From Rotaria sp. Silwood1 (Eukaryota; Rotifera; Eurotatoria; Philodinida; Philodinidae), in assembly GCA_905250075.1 (NCBI GenBank), contig CAJNOP010000342.1, forward strand, positions 106,062 to 170,061: a DNA stretch of 64,000 nucleotides. The letters are read 5' to 3'. Under the pieces are notes generated by a model that worked only from the letters and a program-made list of their open reading frames with translations, had not been told where the DNA came from and did not search any database. Of the stretch, positions 50,804 to 61,689 are shown piece after piece. Numbering within the stretch: position 1 is the stretch's first letter; each line of letters opens with the position of its first letter. The position numbers and the translations under genes were made by a program.

Positions 50804-51680
50804 GGATAAATATTTTTTTGAGCCCGCAATTAGACAGATTTGAGCCCGATGAAATTCGTCCGGGCTCAAAAAAATGTTATGTGTCTGTTGAGCCCGGCTA
50901 TCCGTTGTTTTGAGCCCGGCCATAAGATATTGTGTAGATGGCACGTGCATGATAAATTTCATCAATACGATAGATTATCATGATGCGTAACTTGTGTACA
51001 TTCAGTATTTTTTGAATTTCTTACACGTTTGTTATTGTATTTCTTAAACATTTCACTATGCCCAACCGAACGTGGAATATTGTCGACAAATTTTTCAGTG
51101 AAAATGAATTTCAATCCTTTATCGTACAAAATGCTGTATCTATAAAACGTACAGAAGAAATTGAAGCTGGAAAGAAGGTCATATATCGATGTTCAAAGTA
51201 CAGAAAATATCCTGAGTGCGATTTTCAAGTCAAAGTTATTTTTTCTTATGATGGTGGAATAACAGTTTCAACATCCAATGAACATAATCATGCTCATCGT
51301 ACATCAACAACACGAGCACCATCACCAGTTAGAGAAATTGTTATAAATTCTGTTGCAGCTGGTCTTTCTTACATTCAAACACATCGAGCTATTGAACATC
51401 AATATGAAGGTGTTGTTTCACGTTCACAATTATGTAGTTTATTAAATTACCATCGATCACTAAAATTACCCGATGTAAATTTTGTCGATGATTTTTTTCT
51501 GTTATATAAAATTATGTTATTTTTTTTGAACTAAATAAACTATAGCAGGTTCAGAACAATGGATAATCGGGCTCATTTCATATTTCGAAGTCAAAAGACA
51601 CAAAACATTTTTTTTTGAGCCCGAACTAATTTCATCGGGCTCAAATGTTTCTAATTGCGGGCTCAGAAAAATTCTTGTCC
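50804..51680. mobile_element. Mutator-like (MULE) DNA element, non-autonomous
   Basis: An 877-bp element bounded by an identical 9-bp direct repeat (AAGAAAAAT). Inverted ends of more than 100 bp start GGATAAATA (left) and GGACAAGAA (right, complement) and share TGAGCCCGCAATTAGA, TTTGAGCCCGATGAAATT, CGGGCTCAAAAAAA and a further GAGCCCG..TATCC..TTGTT segment. The word TGAGCCCG recurs inside each arm. Long inverted ends plus a 9-bp target duplication fit the Mutator superfamily. The interior carries one ORF (51058-51534) with a zinc-finger DNA-binding part but no catalytic transposase, so it is likely a deletion derivative mobilised in trans. Confidence 0.85.
51058..51534 (+). CDS. FLYWCH/WRKY-GCM-like zinc-finger ORF of the MULE
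   Basis: A 158-residue frame inside the element. Residues about 25-80 contain YRCSKYRKYPECDFQVKV and, 30 residues on, NEHNHAH: a C-x(8-9)-C ... H-x-H zinc finger of the FLYWCH/WRKY-GCM type, which MULE transposases carry at their N-terminus to bind element ends. A helical segment follows (VREIVINSVAAGLSYIQTHR, SRSQLCSLLNYHRS). It ends in a hydrophobic run where a full transposase would continue to its DDE domain, so the product could only bind DNA. It might act as a repressor or be dead. Start: first ATG after the left inverted repeat. Confidence 0.65.
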   Translation: MPNRTWNIVDKFFSENEFQSFIVQNAVSIKRTEEIEAGKKVIYRCSKYRKYPECDFQVKVIFSYDGGITVSTSNEHNHAHRTSTTRAPSPVREIVINSVAAGLSYIQTHRAIEHQYEGVVSRSQLCSLLNYHRSLKLPDVNFVDDFFLLYKIMLFFLN

Positions 51681-51689
51681 AAGAAAAAT
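51681..51689. repeat. Right 9-bp target-site duplication
   Basis: AAGAAAAAT, matching 50795-50803 exactly. Confidence 0.8.
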
Positions 51690-52837
51690 TCAATCGAGAC
51701 AAAGTATTGCCAGTTAGACAACAGAAGATAAAATAAAGATGAGTGAACCAATTGAGAATGAACTGTGATATTCAATGAGAAAATGAATTTCATTACTGAT
51801 GGAATAAATGCCGAATAAAAATCTATATGAATTGGAGGAATGTGGTTGTAGATGTACGTTTCTCTGTGCCAGTGTAGACGAGAAATATCACACTCACATT
51901 CACATCTGACAAAGATAGAGTAGTATTTCTTATCTTTGAATCTGTGTTGAAATGTGATGAGATCACAGAAGGAACTACATTATGACTGTTTCAGGAAGAA
52001 CCTTTGCTCAAGGAGTAGCAATATTAAGGGCAACTAAAAACTATACATATATTTATACATGCATCAAGTCTATAATTGATTATAATAAACTTCGATCTAG
52101 AGAAAAGCCTTAAAAATCTATTTGAACTTTTTCAATAATAATTTGTTTCGCGATCGAAGCTCGCAGCAAGTCAATCGAATTCTATCGAAAACATTCAAAT
52201 TCTCCATATATGATTACGATGCGGTAAAAATCGTCTAATTTCCACTTTCCAAAGATTACAAGTATTCGAACATTTATCCTTGTACATTTTTATGATTGAT
52301 TTATGCCAACATCAGGGCAATAGTTTTTGCATTTAGGCATATTTTCAATGAAATTTTAAAAATATATTACAATCCATCTGAAATTTGAACAGAGACGCCT
52401 TTAACATTTTGCATGATCATCTTAGAAGAGATAAGTAAACAAACTTTTATTAAGAGTTTGAAATAATTAATGTCTTTGATGCATAGTAAGAACTTGAATT
52501 TGAATTAACAATGATTGCAAACATGTGAATTAGGCACAGAAAGAAGAACATTTAGAAGCAGCAAAGAACTTTTTTCTTATGTAACTGATAGCGAACTGTA
52601 GAATTTTATTTTATCTTGTTGTTTATGACGGTGTTGACAAGAAAGTCTTGAAGAAGAAGTCTTCATTCTTGTTGACTAGAAAGATAGAGATCTTTTTATC
52701 TCGCCAAGGTATAGGACGTACAAGTTGCAAAAGATAACGGCATTCATTCAAACTATATTCCTTTACTTGTTATTTGATCAACATTTTCCTGCATTCGATA
52801 TTGATTAATTTTTAAACTACTTAGTTGTTTAACACTC
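51690..52837. other. Spacer upstream of Kelch gene B
   Basis: A weak telomere-like hairpin lies at 51839-51910 (GTGGTTGTAGATGTACG; CACTCACATTCACATC). From about 52500 the sequence is the counterpart of that upstream of Kelch gene A. No gene. Confidence 0.45.
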
Positions 52838-55797
52838 ATGGCTGATAGACCAGTTGATACATCGGCTGATCAATTAGATTCCAAGAGTACAATTATACGA
52901 ACATCAACGCCGAAGTCCGAGAAATTTGATATTGATGACTCTACTGTAGTAACAGTAAAGAGTCGCAAGTTCGTATAACGAAACTAAAAAAAACCTGTTG
53001 TCATAGATTATTCTTCATATAGAAAACTAAATCCTCTAGTCATAGCTGTCATTGCTTTACTTGTGATCGCGGTTATAGCTACCGCCGTGGCTGTCCCAAT
53101 CGTTCTCTTAACTCGTCCGACAACAACATCCACAACTGTTTCCGAGTCCACTAATTCGTCTACCATACCATCAACGACAGATGTCACTTCGACAATTGCA
53201 GAAACAACAATAAACGACGCTACAACAGTCACTACTACTCTAGCAGAGCTGACGGGTGAGCTTTGAGCACAAAAGAATCTTTTTTATCTATCTCTTTTTT
53301 GGCAACAGTCACTCACGCATAGAAGGTGTAGGTGAACGGAAGATTCACACCTACACCCAAGCTCTTTTCAAGAATTGATCTGATATTCTGAAGATTATTA
53401 AAATTTGAACTACTTTTATGTAGAAACTTTAATCGTATATAGCTTCATTTCTCAGTAAGTTGCTAAATCTCCAGCACCACTAAACAAAATTCAATTTTTC
53501 TAAAATTCCGTAACGTCTGATATTTTTTGAATAGCTTAGGTCAAGTTAAAAAAGAAAACTGGTAAAATTTTTAATCATAATAATTAGATCCTAAATGATT
53601 TTTACCTATAATAAAAGTTTCACGAAATTTGCTTTTCCCATTGATGAGAAGTAAATGATACAATGTAAAACACAATGAGATTTAGTAATGCTTGTTCACA
53701 CCGTGATGTCAACTATCAATATTAAGCTTTGCAAAGTATACAAATCATTGTAAATGAATTCTTTTTAAAATCTTTCTGTTGATTTGAGTTAATTTGAGGA
53801 GTATTCTCACATCAATGTTTTATAGTCAGCACTGTGACATCAACACCAACCAATAGATGCATAATTGAAGGAATGTTGTCCTGTATTGCACACATTTTCT
53901 TAGTAGCCAAGTTTTCTAGTTTTTATGATGATTCCTATGTAACTGCTTGTTCTCTGTAGGCAAGAAGCGACCAAAAATCTTAGAAAAAAATTGGGAAACG
54001 TTCTAACTAGAGATGCTGTATGCAAGTTCCATCGATTTTGTGTGTTTTGCGGTACTATTTTGAAGCATGAAATCATCAACATGTGTTCATACAATTGAAT
54101 ACACTTCGTTATCAAAGAAATATCATAAGTAATAGTATTCAAGAATTCTGCCAAAGAAATTCCTCATTTGCTGAATAATTGTTACAGATACTACGATGAT
54201 TTATTGGAAAATCGAAGATAAACCATAAACTATTTCACAGTTCCATTATCTCATATAATTCGAGTAATACATTTCTAAAGCACTTTGTGAAATGATGAAT
54301 TCATTTCTACAGAGGATTTCGCTCATCAAGATATGAGTATGACATATTTCTTGGATAATGTGCTATTTTGAATTTAGGAATAGAGGAACTATAATGAAAT
54401 CGAGAAGAACTTCTAATTTTTCGGTACACTCTATATTGCTTGATTATAGTTGCCTGAGTTTGTACACAATGGAAAAAAACGATTAATCCATATGAGCGAT
54501 AGAATAATTGACTCAAAGTGAAAATTTTTATCAACCATCTCTATAAACAGTACGTGAAAGACAATACAAAACTAGCACGGCTTTTCCTGCCATAGAATGA
54601 CTCATTTTGTGCACAAAATTGAAATTCACTTTTATTCGATAGAGTGTTCAAAATTTTTGTACTTAAACTAACAAATAATATTCATGTGACACTATAATAA
54701 AACACTTCATTTAACTGCAGAGGACTTCGAGTGTTCAATGGTACTTTATTTTTCAGTATGAATATATTTAAATGGTTCCTCTAGGATGGCGTAACACTGG
54801 TAATATGAATACTGCACGATATCATCATACCGCATCCGTATTAAGAAATGGAAAAGTGTTAGTTACTGGTGGAGATAATGTTAGTTCTTCTTTTAGTAGT
54901 ACTGAGTTATATGATCCATCAACAGAAAATTGGACAATGACTGATACTATGAATGATGCACGACGAGACCACACAGCATCCGTATTAGAAGATGGACAAG
55001 TATTAGTTGCTGGTGGAAAGAATGATTCTTTTGAATTAGATAGTGCTGAATTATATAATTCATCAGCAGGAACTTGGAAAGCGACTGGTACTATGAATGA
55101 TGCACGATATTGGCATGCAGCATCCATATTAAGAAATGGTCAAGTGTTAGTTACTGGTGGATATAATGGTAATTCTTCGCTCGATAGTGCTGAGTTGTAT
55201 GATCCGTCAACAGAAACTTGGACAATAACTGGTAGTATGAATTATGCTCGATATTATCACACAGCATCCGTATTAAAAAATGGTCTAGTGTTAGTTACTG
55301 GTGGCACTAATGGTACTTTTACTCTAAATAGTGTTGAATTGTATGATCCATCCACGGGAAATTGGACAGACACAGGTAACATGAATATTGCACGACATTG
55401 GCACACAACATCTGTATTAAACAATGGAAAAGTGTTAGTTGCTGGTGGATATAATGGTAGTTCTTATTTAAATAGCGCTGAATTGTATAATGCATCAACC
55501 GAAACCTGGACACTAACTGGTACAATGAATAGTGCACGATATAACCGAAAAGCATCCTTATTAAACAATGGAAAAGTTTTAGTCACTGGTGGAGTGGGTA
55601 TGGAGAATATCGCAAATAGTGCTGAGTTGTATGATCCATCATCAGGAAGTTGGACACCAACTGAAAATATGAAGGGTGCACGATTTTGGCATACTGAATC
55701 CATATTAACAAATGGAAAAGTGTTAGTTACTGGTGGATATTTCCTTAATGTTTTGAATAGTTCAGAATTATATTATTTATCTCCAACAAATGAATAA
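52838..55797 (+). CDS. Kelch-repeat transmembrane protein B (three exons)
   Basis: Exons 52838-52968, 53023-53255 and 54785-55797 join in phase 2 (AA|A, Lys) and phase 1 (G|GA, Gly), giving about 458 residues. Layout matches Kelch protein A: cytosolic MADRPVDTSADQLD..., KFDIDDSTVVTVKSRK before intron 1, a membrane anchor (about 51-73, VIAVIALLVIAVIATAVAVP), a Thr/Ser stalk that is about 70 residues shorter than in A and lacks its repeated unit, and seven Kelch blades (R..HTASVL.NGKVLVTGG, AELYDPST..W). The first exon is the same length as in A (131 nt) and intron 1 is 54 nt against 53. Intron 2 is 1529 nt and lacks the inverted-repeat element seen in A. Type II surface protein with an extracellular propeller; ligand unknown. 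The reading frame is intact. Confidence 0.85.
53325..53358. repeat. Telomere-like hairpin in intron 2 of Kelch gene B
   Basis: GGTGTAGGTGAA and TTCACACCTACACCC are inverted copies with an 7-nt loop and a 2-nt bulge, 70 nt after the donor site. Confidence 0.6.
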
Positions 55798-56466
55798 TGA
55801 GTAATTTTATGTTTACAAGTATATGCAATTTAGCATTCAAAGACTAGTATGATGAAGAAAACTATTGGAAGTATATGACAATGAATAGTTTCCTCCGATG
55901 ATTTTTTTGCGCTTGTGATTCATTTGAGAGTTCATTTGAAAATATAAATATATTTTTCAAATTTCTATGTTGATGTATTAAGCTTATTTTGATGAAGAAG
56001 TTTCAGTTCATATGATAATTGCGCACTTCTCAAAGTATTGCATTATATTTCCAATTCATCTTTCGTTCAAAAATTCGATCTCTTTTTTATATCAACAATT
56101 AATATCCTATCAATACTTTGAGCTACATTGGTAGATTGAACTTTGGCTTTGTATATGTAAATTTTGAAACGTTCTCCTTACCTATTCAAGAAAAATTACG
56201 GTTTCTTGTCCTTAATTGTGTCTAATAGCATGTTATGTTGTTCAATTCGAATAAGTAAATTTTCATTCAGTTCTGTTATATGCCGGAATTAGTGTTGCTA
56301 AAATAGAGAAGAGAAAATCATCTGATAGATATTTGAGATAGGATACGTGCAGAAATACAGAAGTTTTCTCTTCGTCTCACTGATGTTCTATAGACATATA
56401 AGATATAACACAAAATGTAAGTCATTTGATCGTTGAAAGTGAGAAAAATAAAATACTACTATTTAC
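55798..56466. other. Downstream end of the duplicated Kelch segment
   Basis: Similar to 35757-36240 after Kelch gene A up to about 56280; no gene. Confidence 0.5.
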
Positions 56467-56772
56467 TTGAAAGAGATTTTTCTTGCCCTATTGGTAGTAT
56501 TCTATTTTTTAGAATTTAATAGTGAGTTACATCAAAATTCATCGACAGATTTCAAATTTCATCTAAAAATATGCATCCATTCAAGAGTTACAACTGTTTG
56601 GATGTTCGCTAAAATTTTAGCAGCATGTAGCAAAAATTCAAAAAGTTATAACTCTTGAATGGATGTATATGTTTGGATGAAATTTTAAATTTGTCGATGA
56701 ATTTTGATGCAGCTTACTATTGAGTTCTAAAACATAGAATACAATTAACAGCAAAAGAAAACTCTTGGAAGA
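56467..56772. mobile_element. Fold-back element with arms over 100 bp
   Basis: The core arms 56497-56600 and 56640-56742 are inverted copies at roughly 85-90 percent by eye. Shared words include CATCAAAATTCATCGACA, ATTTCATC and ATCCATTCAAGAGTTA. Weaker symmetry extends outward to AAGAG on both sides. The loop is about 40 nt. It has no coding capacity and looks like a MITE or fold-back element; no target duplication recognised. Confidence 0.7.
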
Positions 56773-56929
56773 GCTCAGGAAAATGCTAATTTTTTTTCAC
56801 AAACTCTCATTGCAAAAACCTTTCGATAAAAACTCATCTTTTGAGTCCAATGCCATACCTCTACAAATTTCATCTGAATCCCATGGACTGAAGATGAAAT
56901 GCAGCATACTGAAAAATCCTGGATTTGCC

Positions 56930-57052
56930 ACTATCTTCAAAACCAAAAAAAAGTCAAATATCGTAGATTTATCATATATAAACTGGAAACAAAATCTTGT
57001 TGAACTTCATGATTATGATGCTCTCTTGCAAGATATTGTTTACATGGAAATA
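56930..57052 (-). pseudogene. Truncated copy of the 3' end of the PLAT gene
   Basis: Closely matches 62640-62759, the last exon and 3' flank of the PLAT gene (minus strand): CKQYLAREHHNHEVQQD is conserved, then one inserted base changes the final residues and loses the stop. Similarity stops abruptly at 57052, exactly where the telomere-like TGGGTGTAGG sequence begins. The rest of the gene is absent. Confidence 0.8.
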
Positions 57053-57163
57053 TGGGTGTAGGTATGGACATAGTGCGTATGGGCATGGAAGTGTGCATGT
57101 GGATGACTAGATGTGAGTGTGAGTGTGCATGAACAGGAGATCGACATCTACACCCACACCTTT
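57053..57163. repeat. Telomere-like G-rich tract with inverted C-rich arm
   Basis: TGGGTGTAGGTATGGACAT opens the tract, degenerate TGTG/GGATG words fill it, and ATCTACACCCACACC closes it in inverse orientation. It is the longest clear member of the hairpin family and directly abuts the broken PLAT fragment. Confidence 0.65.
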
Positions 57164-57475
57164 TGCCGTCAGAGTTACACTGATTGTATGCATGACAGTG
57201 CATTACCTCAATGCGGCATAAGTCTTTTATTCTTTTCTTTCATTAAGTTCATTATTTTTCTACAGTGCGATGAAAAATTCTGGATAGTAGTGTGAAGCTA
57301 ATATTCATATCCAAAGATTGCTGATTCTCGTGTATTAATTTAAAAAACTATTTTAGTTCACAAATGTATGAATTAGTGTTAGTTCATACAAATATCAACT
57401 CTAATGTGGCACCTCTGATTATCTGAGAAACAGCTTCTGATGTATGGTCTACTCTTGATACGGTGAAACTATTGC

Positions 57476-57645
57476 TAGTCGAACTCGAATCGAATCGCAT
57501 ACGAACCGATTTTTCACAGACGACCCAAACCGAACTCGGACCATTGTTTGAAAAGTGAAGTCAAACCAAACCGAACTCGAACCAATTTTTTAAGAGTAAA
57601 TCCGAATCGAACCGAACTTGATCAAGAAAAAACCGGTTCGATTCG
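57476..57645. repeat. CCGAACTCGAACC-rich block
   Basis: The words CGAACTCGAA, CCGAACTCGG, AACCGAACT and CGGTTCGATTCGG recur about eight times in both orientations in 170 bp. As with the other CG-rich blocks here, this resembles subterminal repeats of a DNA transposon. It is followed by a G-rich TGTGGG-like stretch (about 57651-57780). Confidence 0.5.
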
Positions 57646-58223
57646 GTCTCTGGTGTGGGCGTGCGTATGGGTGGATGGATGAGGACATAGGTGTGAGCAT
57701 GAGGTTGTGCCTGTCGCTGTGAATGTAAGTGGGGGAAGGTGGGTGTGGGAGTGTATGCTTACACATGTGGGTGGGTCAGGATTTGAATTCGCATCTTCTT
57801 TTCACTCGCATTCACTTATTTGTTTGACAAAATTATAATATGTAAAGCCTTCTTGTCAACATTCTTCCTCCCCTCTCCCCTCATGTCTGCCCAACAGTCA
57901 CGCAGTGGGGAGCCAGGTGGGCATATGCGAAAATATTCTTTTCCAGAATGTAACCGTTTACGTAGATACCTACATATGTGATCCATCATTTCCTAAAATG
58001 ACAGTTCTCAAATTTTTACAGAGCTCTAGAAAAGAGCCTGACAAGACTTGGGCTCAGAAATCGGCATAAATAAAGTCAAGCCGCTTGGCAATATAATACA
58101 ATATTCCACAAGCAAACACTATCGTAAAAAAACTTGCTCACCTATGAAATTTATATTAAAAAGAAATTATCGTAATCCAATTAAAAATAGAGTAGAAAAC
58201 TAAGGATTTTAAGCCTCAAAACC

Positions 58224-58551
58224 TATCTGAAAACGTATCGTTCCGCATATTGTAAACGCTACGAAGGAGTAATGTCCGATCGAGCGCGCATTTTTACTAC
58301 ATGCTCCTACATATGTATCCTACTTATGGCGTATGCAAAATCTCATAAAACGTTTCCTAGGCTATTTTACAGGGTGCCCAAAAACTCGAGGTCTCTGAGA
58401 AGAAATCCAGCTTTAAACAGTCGCGTTATACTTTGAAGAAAAACCAAGGTGATATTGGGAATCAGCTTGTCAAGCTGCATCGAACAATATATATTTAATA
58501 GTTTTTCAAAAAACTTTCGACTCACTTTTCCCAATTAGCTGGGTTCGAAAC
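58224..58551. repeat. Tandem duplication, copy 1
   Basis: Direct, diverged copy of 59356-59670: shared GTAAACGCTAC, TTTCCTAGGCTATTTT, ACTTTGAAGAAAAAC and AGGTGATATT in the same order and spacing. Non-coding. Confidence 0.7.
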
Positions 58552-59355
58552 CAGGGTTGCCAGATCATCCGAATTTTTCGGAAATTTCCGAATTCGGAAG
58601 TTTTTTCCGACTGCTTTCCGACCTTCCGAATTTATCCGAATTTTTGAGAATTTTCCGAAATTTTCCGAATCGTATTATTTTTAAAAATTTTCTTGTTATT
58701 ATATTTTCTGTTGAAAATTTCGAAAGATTTCATATTGCGGCATGTTTATTTTGATCATTCTACAATGTATGTTATTCCGATGAATACGAAGAGAATGGAG
58801 AGAAAATACAATACGTTATCATATGAATCAATAGTATCCCTTAAAAAAACTTAATCTGAACGTAAAATCACTTCCAGAATCAGTTTTTATCGGGCTAAAA
58901 CGTGATGAAGTCGTCATCGCTGCGGCTTTAGATCGTGCATAACCTAGTCTGAAGCTACGGAGCTCTGGAGAAACACTCTTGAGATATCAGAATTTTATTA
59001 TTATCATATCAACTGAAGAGTGATAAAATGTGGTAAAATTATAGAGCATGATATGGGCTACCACTATCTATAGAAAGAAAATTTCTTCGAGCCTTTCATA
59101 AGTAAAAGTGTCAGCGTCACTACTTTTGGTATGCCCTAAGTAATTCTAATTATGATGAGGTATTATATAATATACCTGCAGAGAAAATAATCAAGTTTAG
59201 AAAGCCTTTTTACCTGAAAAACTCAAATATAAATGTCAAAAAGCTTGAAAATCGCTTTCCGAATTTTTTTCCGAATTGAACAGGTGATTTTTTCGGAATT
59301 TTCCGAATTCGAGCTAAAGAATTCCGATTTCTAAGATTTTGATCTGGCAACCCTG
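58552..59355. mobile_element. hAT/P-like DNA element, non-autonomous
   Basis: Perfect 16-bp inverted ends CAGGGTTGCCAGATCA / TGATCTGGCAACCCTG bound 804 bp. The flanking 9 bases GTTCGAAAC (58543-58551 and 59356-59364) are identical, a target-site duplication. Both subterminal regions are crowded with TTCCGAA/TTCGGAA words in both orientations, as in transposase-binding subterminal repeats. No transposase is encoded; the frame 58557-58754 is just translated repeats. Ends starting CAGGG fit hAT or P-type elements, which normally give 8-bp duplications, so the superfamily is uncertain. Confidence 0.8.
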
Positions 59356-59670
59356 GTTCGAAACCATACCGTTTTGTATATTCTAAACGCTACAAAAGAA
59401 TAACGTCCGTTCGAGCTCAAATTTTTATCAAATGCTCCTAGATATATAAACTACTTATGGTAGATGGAAAAAACTCATGAAACCTTTCCTAGGCTATTTT
59501 GCAGAATGTCCAAAAACCCAAGGTTTCTAGTCTGATATTCGGTTTTAGGCATACATGTTACACTTTGAAGAAAAACGAAGGTGATATTCGGAATCAGCGC
59601 ATTGAACTACATCGTATGACATGTAGCTCAACATATTTTAAAAAAATGCTTTTGAGAAAAATGGATGAGG
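59356..59670. repeat. Tandem duplication, copy 2
   Basis: Counterpart of 58224-58551. The hAT/P-like element sits exactly between the copies. Confidence 0.7.
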
Positions 59671-60253
59671 TCCCCCAGCCACATTTTTTTGAAAACATTT
59701 TTTCTTGAAAAACCCTTTTATCTTCTTAGAAACGATTTTCTGAGTGGTATACTGTCATCTCTAGTCAAATGAAAGACAATTACGAGAAAAAATCGCATGT
59801 TCGCCAGTTTATGCTAACGCTCCACTGTGATATGCGGGGTAAGCATGGTAGCAAAGCATATAAACCATCATTGACTGTAACAGACTGACCAGAAGCATAA
59901 AACGGCGTGAGAGCGATATTATTTCTCTCCTTTTTTATATTTTTTTTCCAAAGATCCTTTTAGTAATTTCAATACTTTCGTTGGATTTATGAATAGCTTC
60001 AGTCACCAAATGCAAATTCTTTATGAGCTGTTTTTTGAGATATTATTGCTTAACCTCACGTTCAAGTGTATGATTCATGTAAGGATCAATAGCTTCATCA
60101 TCTTTCACATTTCAATCCTGACGGTATTGCACTAAGATCTTTTTATGTATTCGAATGAATTTTTGTGGATTTCATAGGATTTCCTAGCCTATGAGAAAGT
60201 TTGTTTGGCAGCTGTGACCCTTGCATTGCTGTGCATGCCTAATATAAAAGTAT

Positions 60254-60263
60254 NNNNNNNNNN
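60254..60263. other. Assembly gap (10 N)
   Basis: Ten ambiguous bases; true size unknown. Confidence 0.99.
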
Positions 60264-60585
60264 AAAAAACCAGAGACGTAGCACTGTACTGTTAGCAATT
60301 ATTGTAAAGGGTTGTGATGTTTATTGCTTTTGTATGTTCCTCGATGGCAGAAAGAAGAAATATAAGGAGTGTTGTTCTGTTGAATGCGTTATTATAAAGA
60401 GCAAAGGTAATCAACAGAAAAATTGATTGTTTGGGAACGAACGAAAGAAAGAAATAAAACGGTAGAATGTTGATGTCTTTATTGAAGAATAGTTTCTCCG
60501 ATGCACATACGCGTTGACAAAGTCAAAGTGTTTTGCATAGGTTAAATCAACAAATGGGTCCGAAAAAAAAATAACGGCATTCATT

Positions 60586-60697
60586 TTATTCATTCATTCA
60601 TTCATTTATTCATGTATGTATTTATTTATTTATTTATTTATTTATTTATTCATTCATTCATTCATTTATTTATTCATTCATTTATTTATTCATTCAT
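60586..60697. repeat. (TTTA/TTCA)n microsatellite
   Basis: About 28 tetranucleotide units alternating in blocks of TTTA and TTCA. Confidence 0.95.
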
Positions 60698-61299
60698 CCT
60701 GTTTTCATCAAATCACTTCATGGGCTTCTTGTTCTGCTCGTCATGCGTTATACTGTAACTCAAGAAAAAAAACCATGACTTCTCTTTTTGCATTTTTGAC
60801 GTAGAGATATATGCATAACTTGGAAGATCAAACAAAGCATTATAAAAATATTATAGCGTGGCAGGAAACATTGAGGGTGAACGTGATGATTACCTTTAAA
60901 GCCGCACCGCATTCTCACCCACTCTCACTATCTGGTTAACTTCAAAGACCTCATCCGAAGAGAAAGAAGTAGTTAAATTATCAAAGCCAAGACATCAAGT
61001 TGGTGACTGAATTAGAAGATATTGACAATGACAGTTGTAACTACTGCTAGAATGTTTGTCCCGATCCTGCATTTAACTAAGCAATTGATGCAGACGGTTA
61101 TAATTCCGTCCGCATGTCAAATTTTTCCTTCAAATATAGTAGTGGCACTTTCTTTTCTTTTGTGAATAAACTTAATTGCAGAACCTTACTAACACTTTAA
61201 GTATTACCTCAACACATCGCTGACAGTTTCGGTTATGAAAATCAAGATCATCGAAAGAAAAATCCCCGATATTCACAGCGCTACAGAGCATACTTGAGA

Positions 61300-61355
61300 C
61301 TGTGAGTGTGGATGGGTTTAACTGTTTTGATACCTCAATCCATATTCACACCATC
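61300..61355. repeat. Telomere-like hairpin (TGTGGG family)
   Basis: TGTGAGTGTGGATGGGTT is mirrored by AATCCATATTCACACC about 20 nt later. Confidence 0.5.
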
Positions 61356-61570
61356 GTCGAGTGGTATTATCGGATTGCTGTAGATCTTGGCTTCATGTTG
61401 CTTGCGCTACTTTATCTTGTTGGATAGTGAACATGATAGTAAAAACTCCGACGACAATTACTGGCAAAGCGCCTAAGAAATTTTTTTCGAAGCTTAAGGA
61501 TGGCATTTTCTTTCAGTGCTTTACAAAAACTTGACTACAGTTCAGAGAAGCTCTGGATATCAATAGAATT

Positions 61571-61680
61571 TATGATGAGGATGTGGGTGTGAGTGTCTGG
61601 TTACCTCATCAATGATACATATGGTCGTTCAGGTAGCCCTTTACGAAGATACGAACGCCTACATCCACACTCACACCCAA
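61571..61680. repeat. Telomere-like hairpin left of the helicase fragment
   Basis: GATGTGGGTGTGAGTGT (61578 onward) and its inverted partner CATCCACACTCACACCC (to about 61679) are separated by about 65 nt. Helicase similarity starts within 30 nt of its right end. Confidence 0.65.
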
Positions 61681-61689
61681 TACATTTCA

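Larger units (their letters stand above)
59671..61300. other. Repeat-rich spacer with an assembly gap
   Basis: No gene. Contains the 10-N gap, the tetranucleotide microsatellite, and a weak telomere-like hairpin near 60866-60925 (GAGGGTGAACGTGATG; CACCCACTCTCAC). Confidence 0.45.

Noticed and set aside
54825..55703. Minus-strand frames opposite the Kelch B propeller
   Set aside because: Shadows produced by the repetitive Kelch coding sequence.
58541..58562. tRNA T-arm (GGGTTCGAAACC)
   Set aside because: There is no D-arm or acceptor stem upstream; the string is the duplicated target site of the TIR element.
58557..58754. 65-residue frame inside the hAT/P-like element
   Set aside because: It is translated TTCCGAA subterminal repeats.
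60616..60804. Frame encoding a FIYLFIYLFI-type membrane protein
   Set aside because: It is a translation of the TTTA microsatellite.
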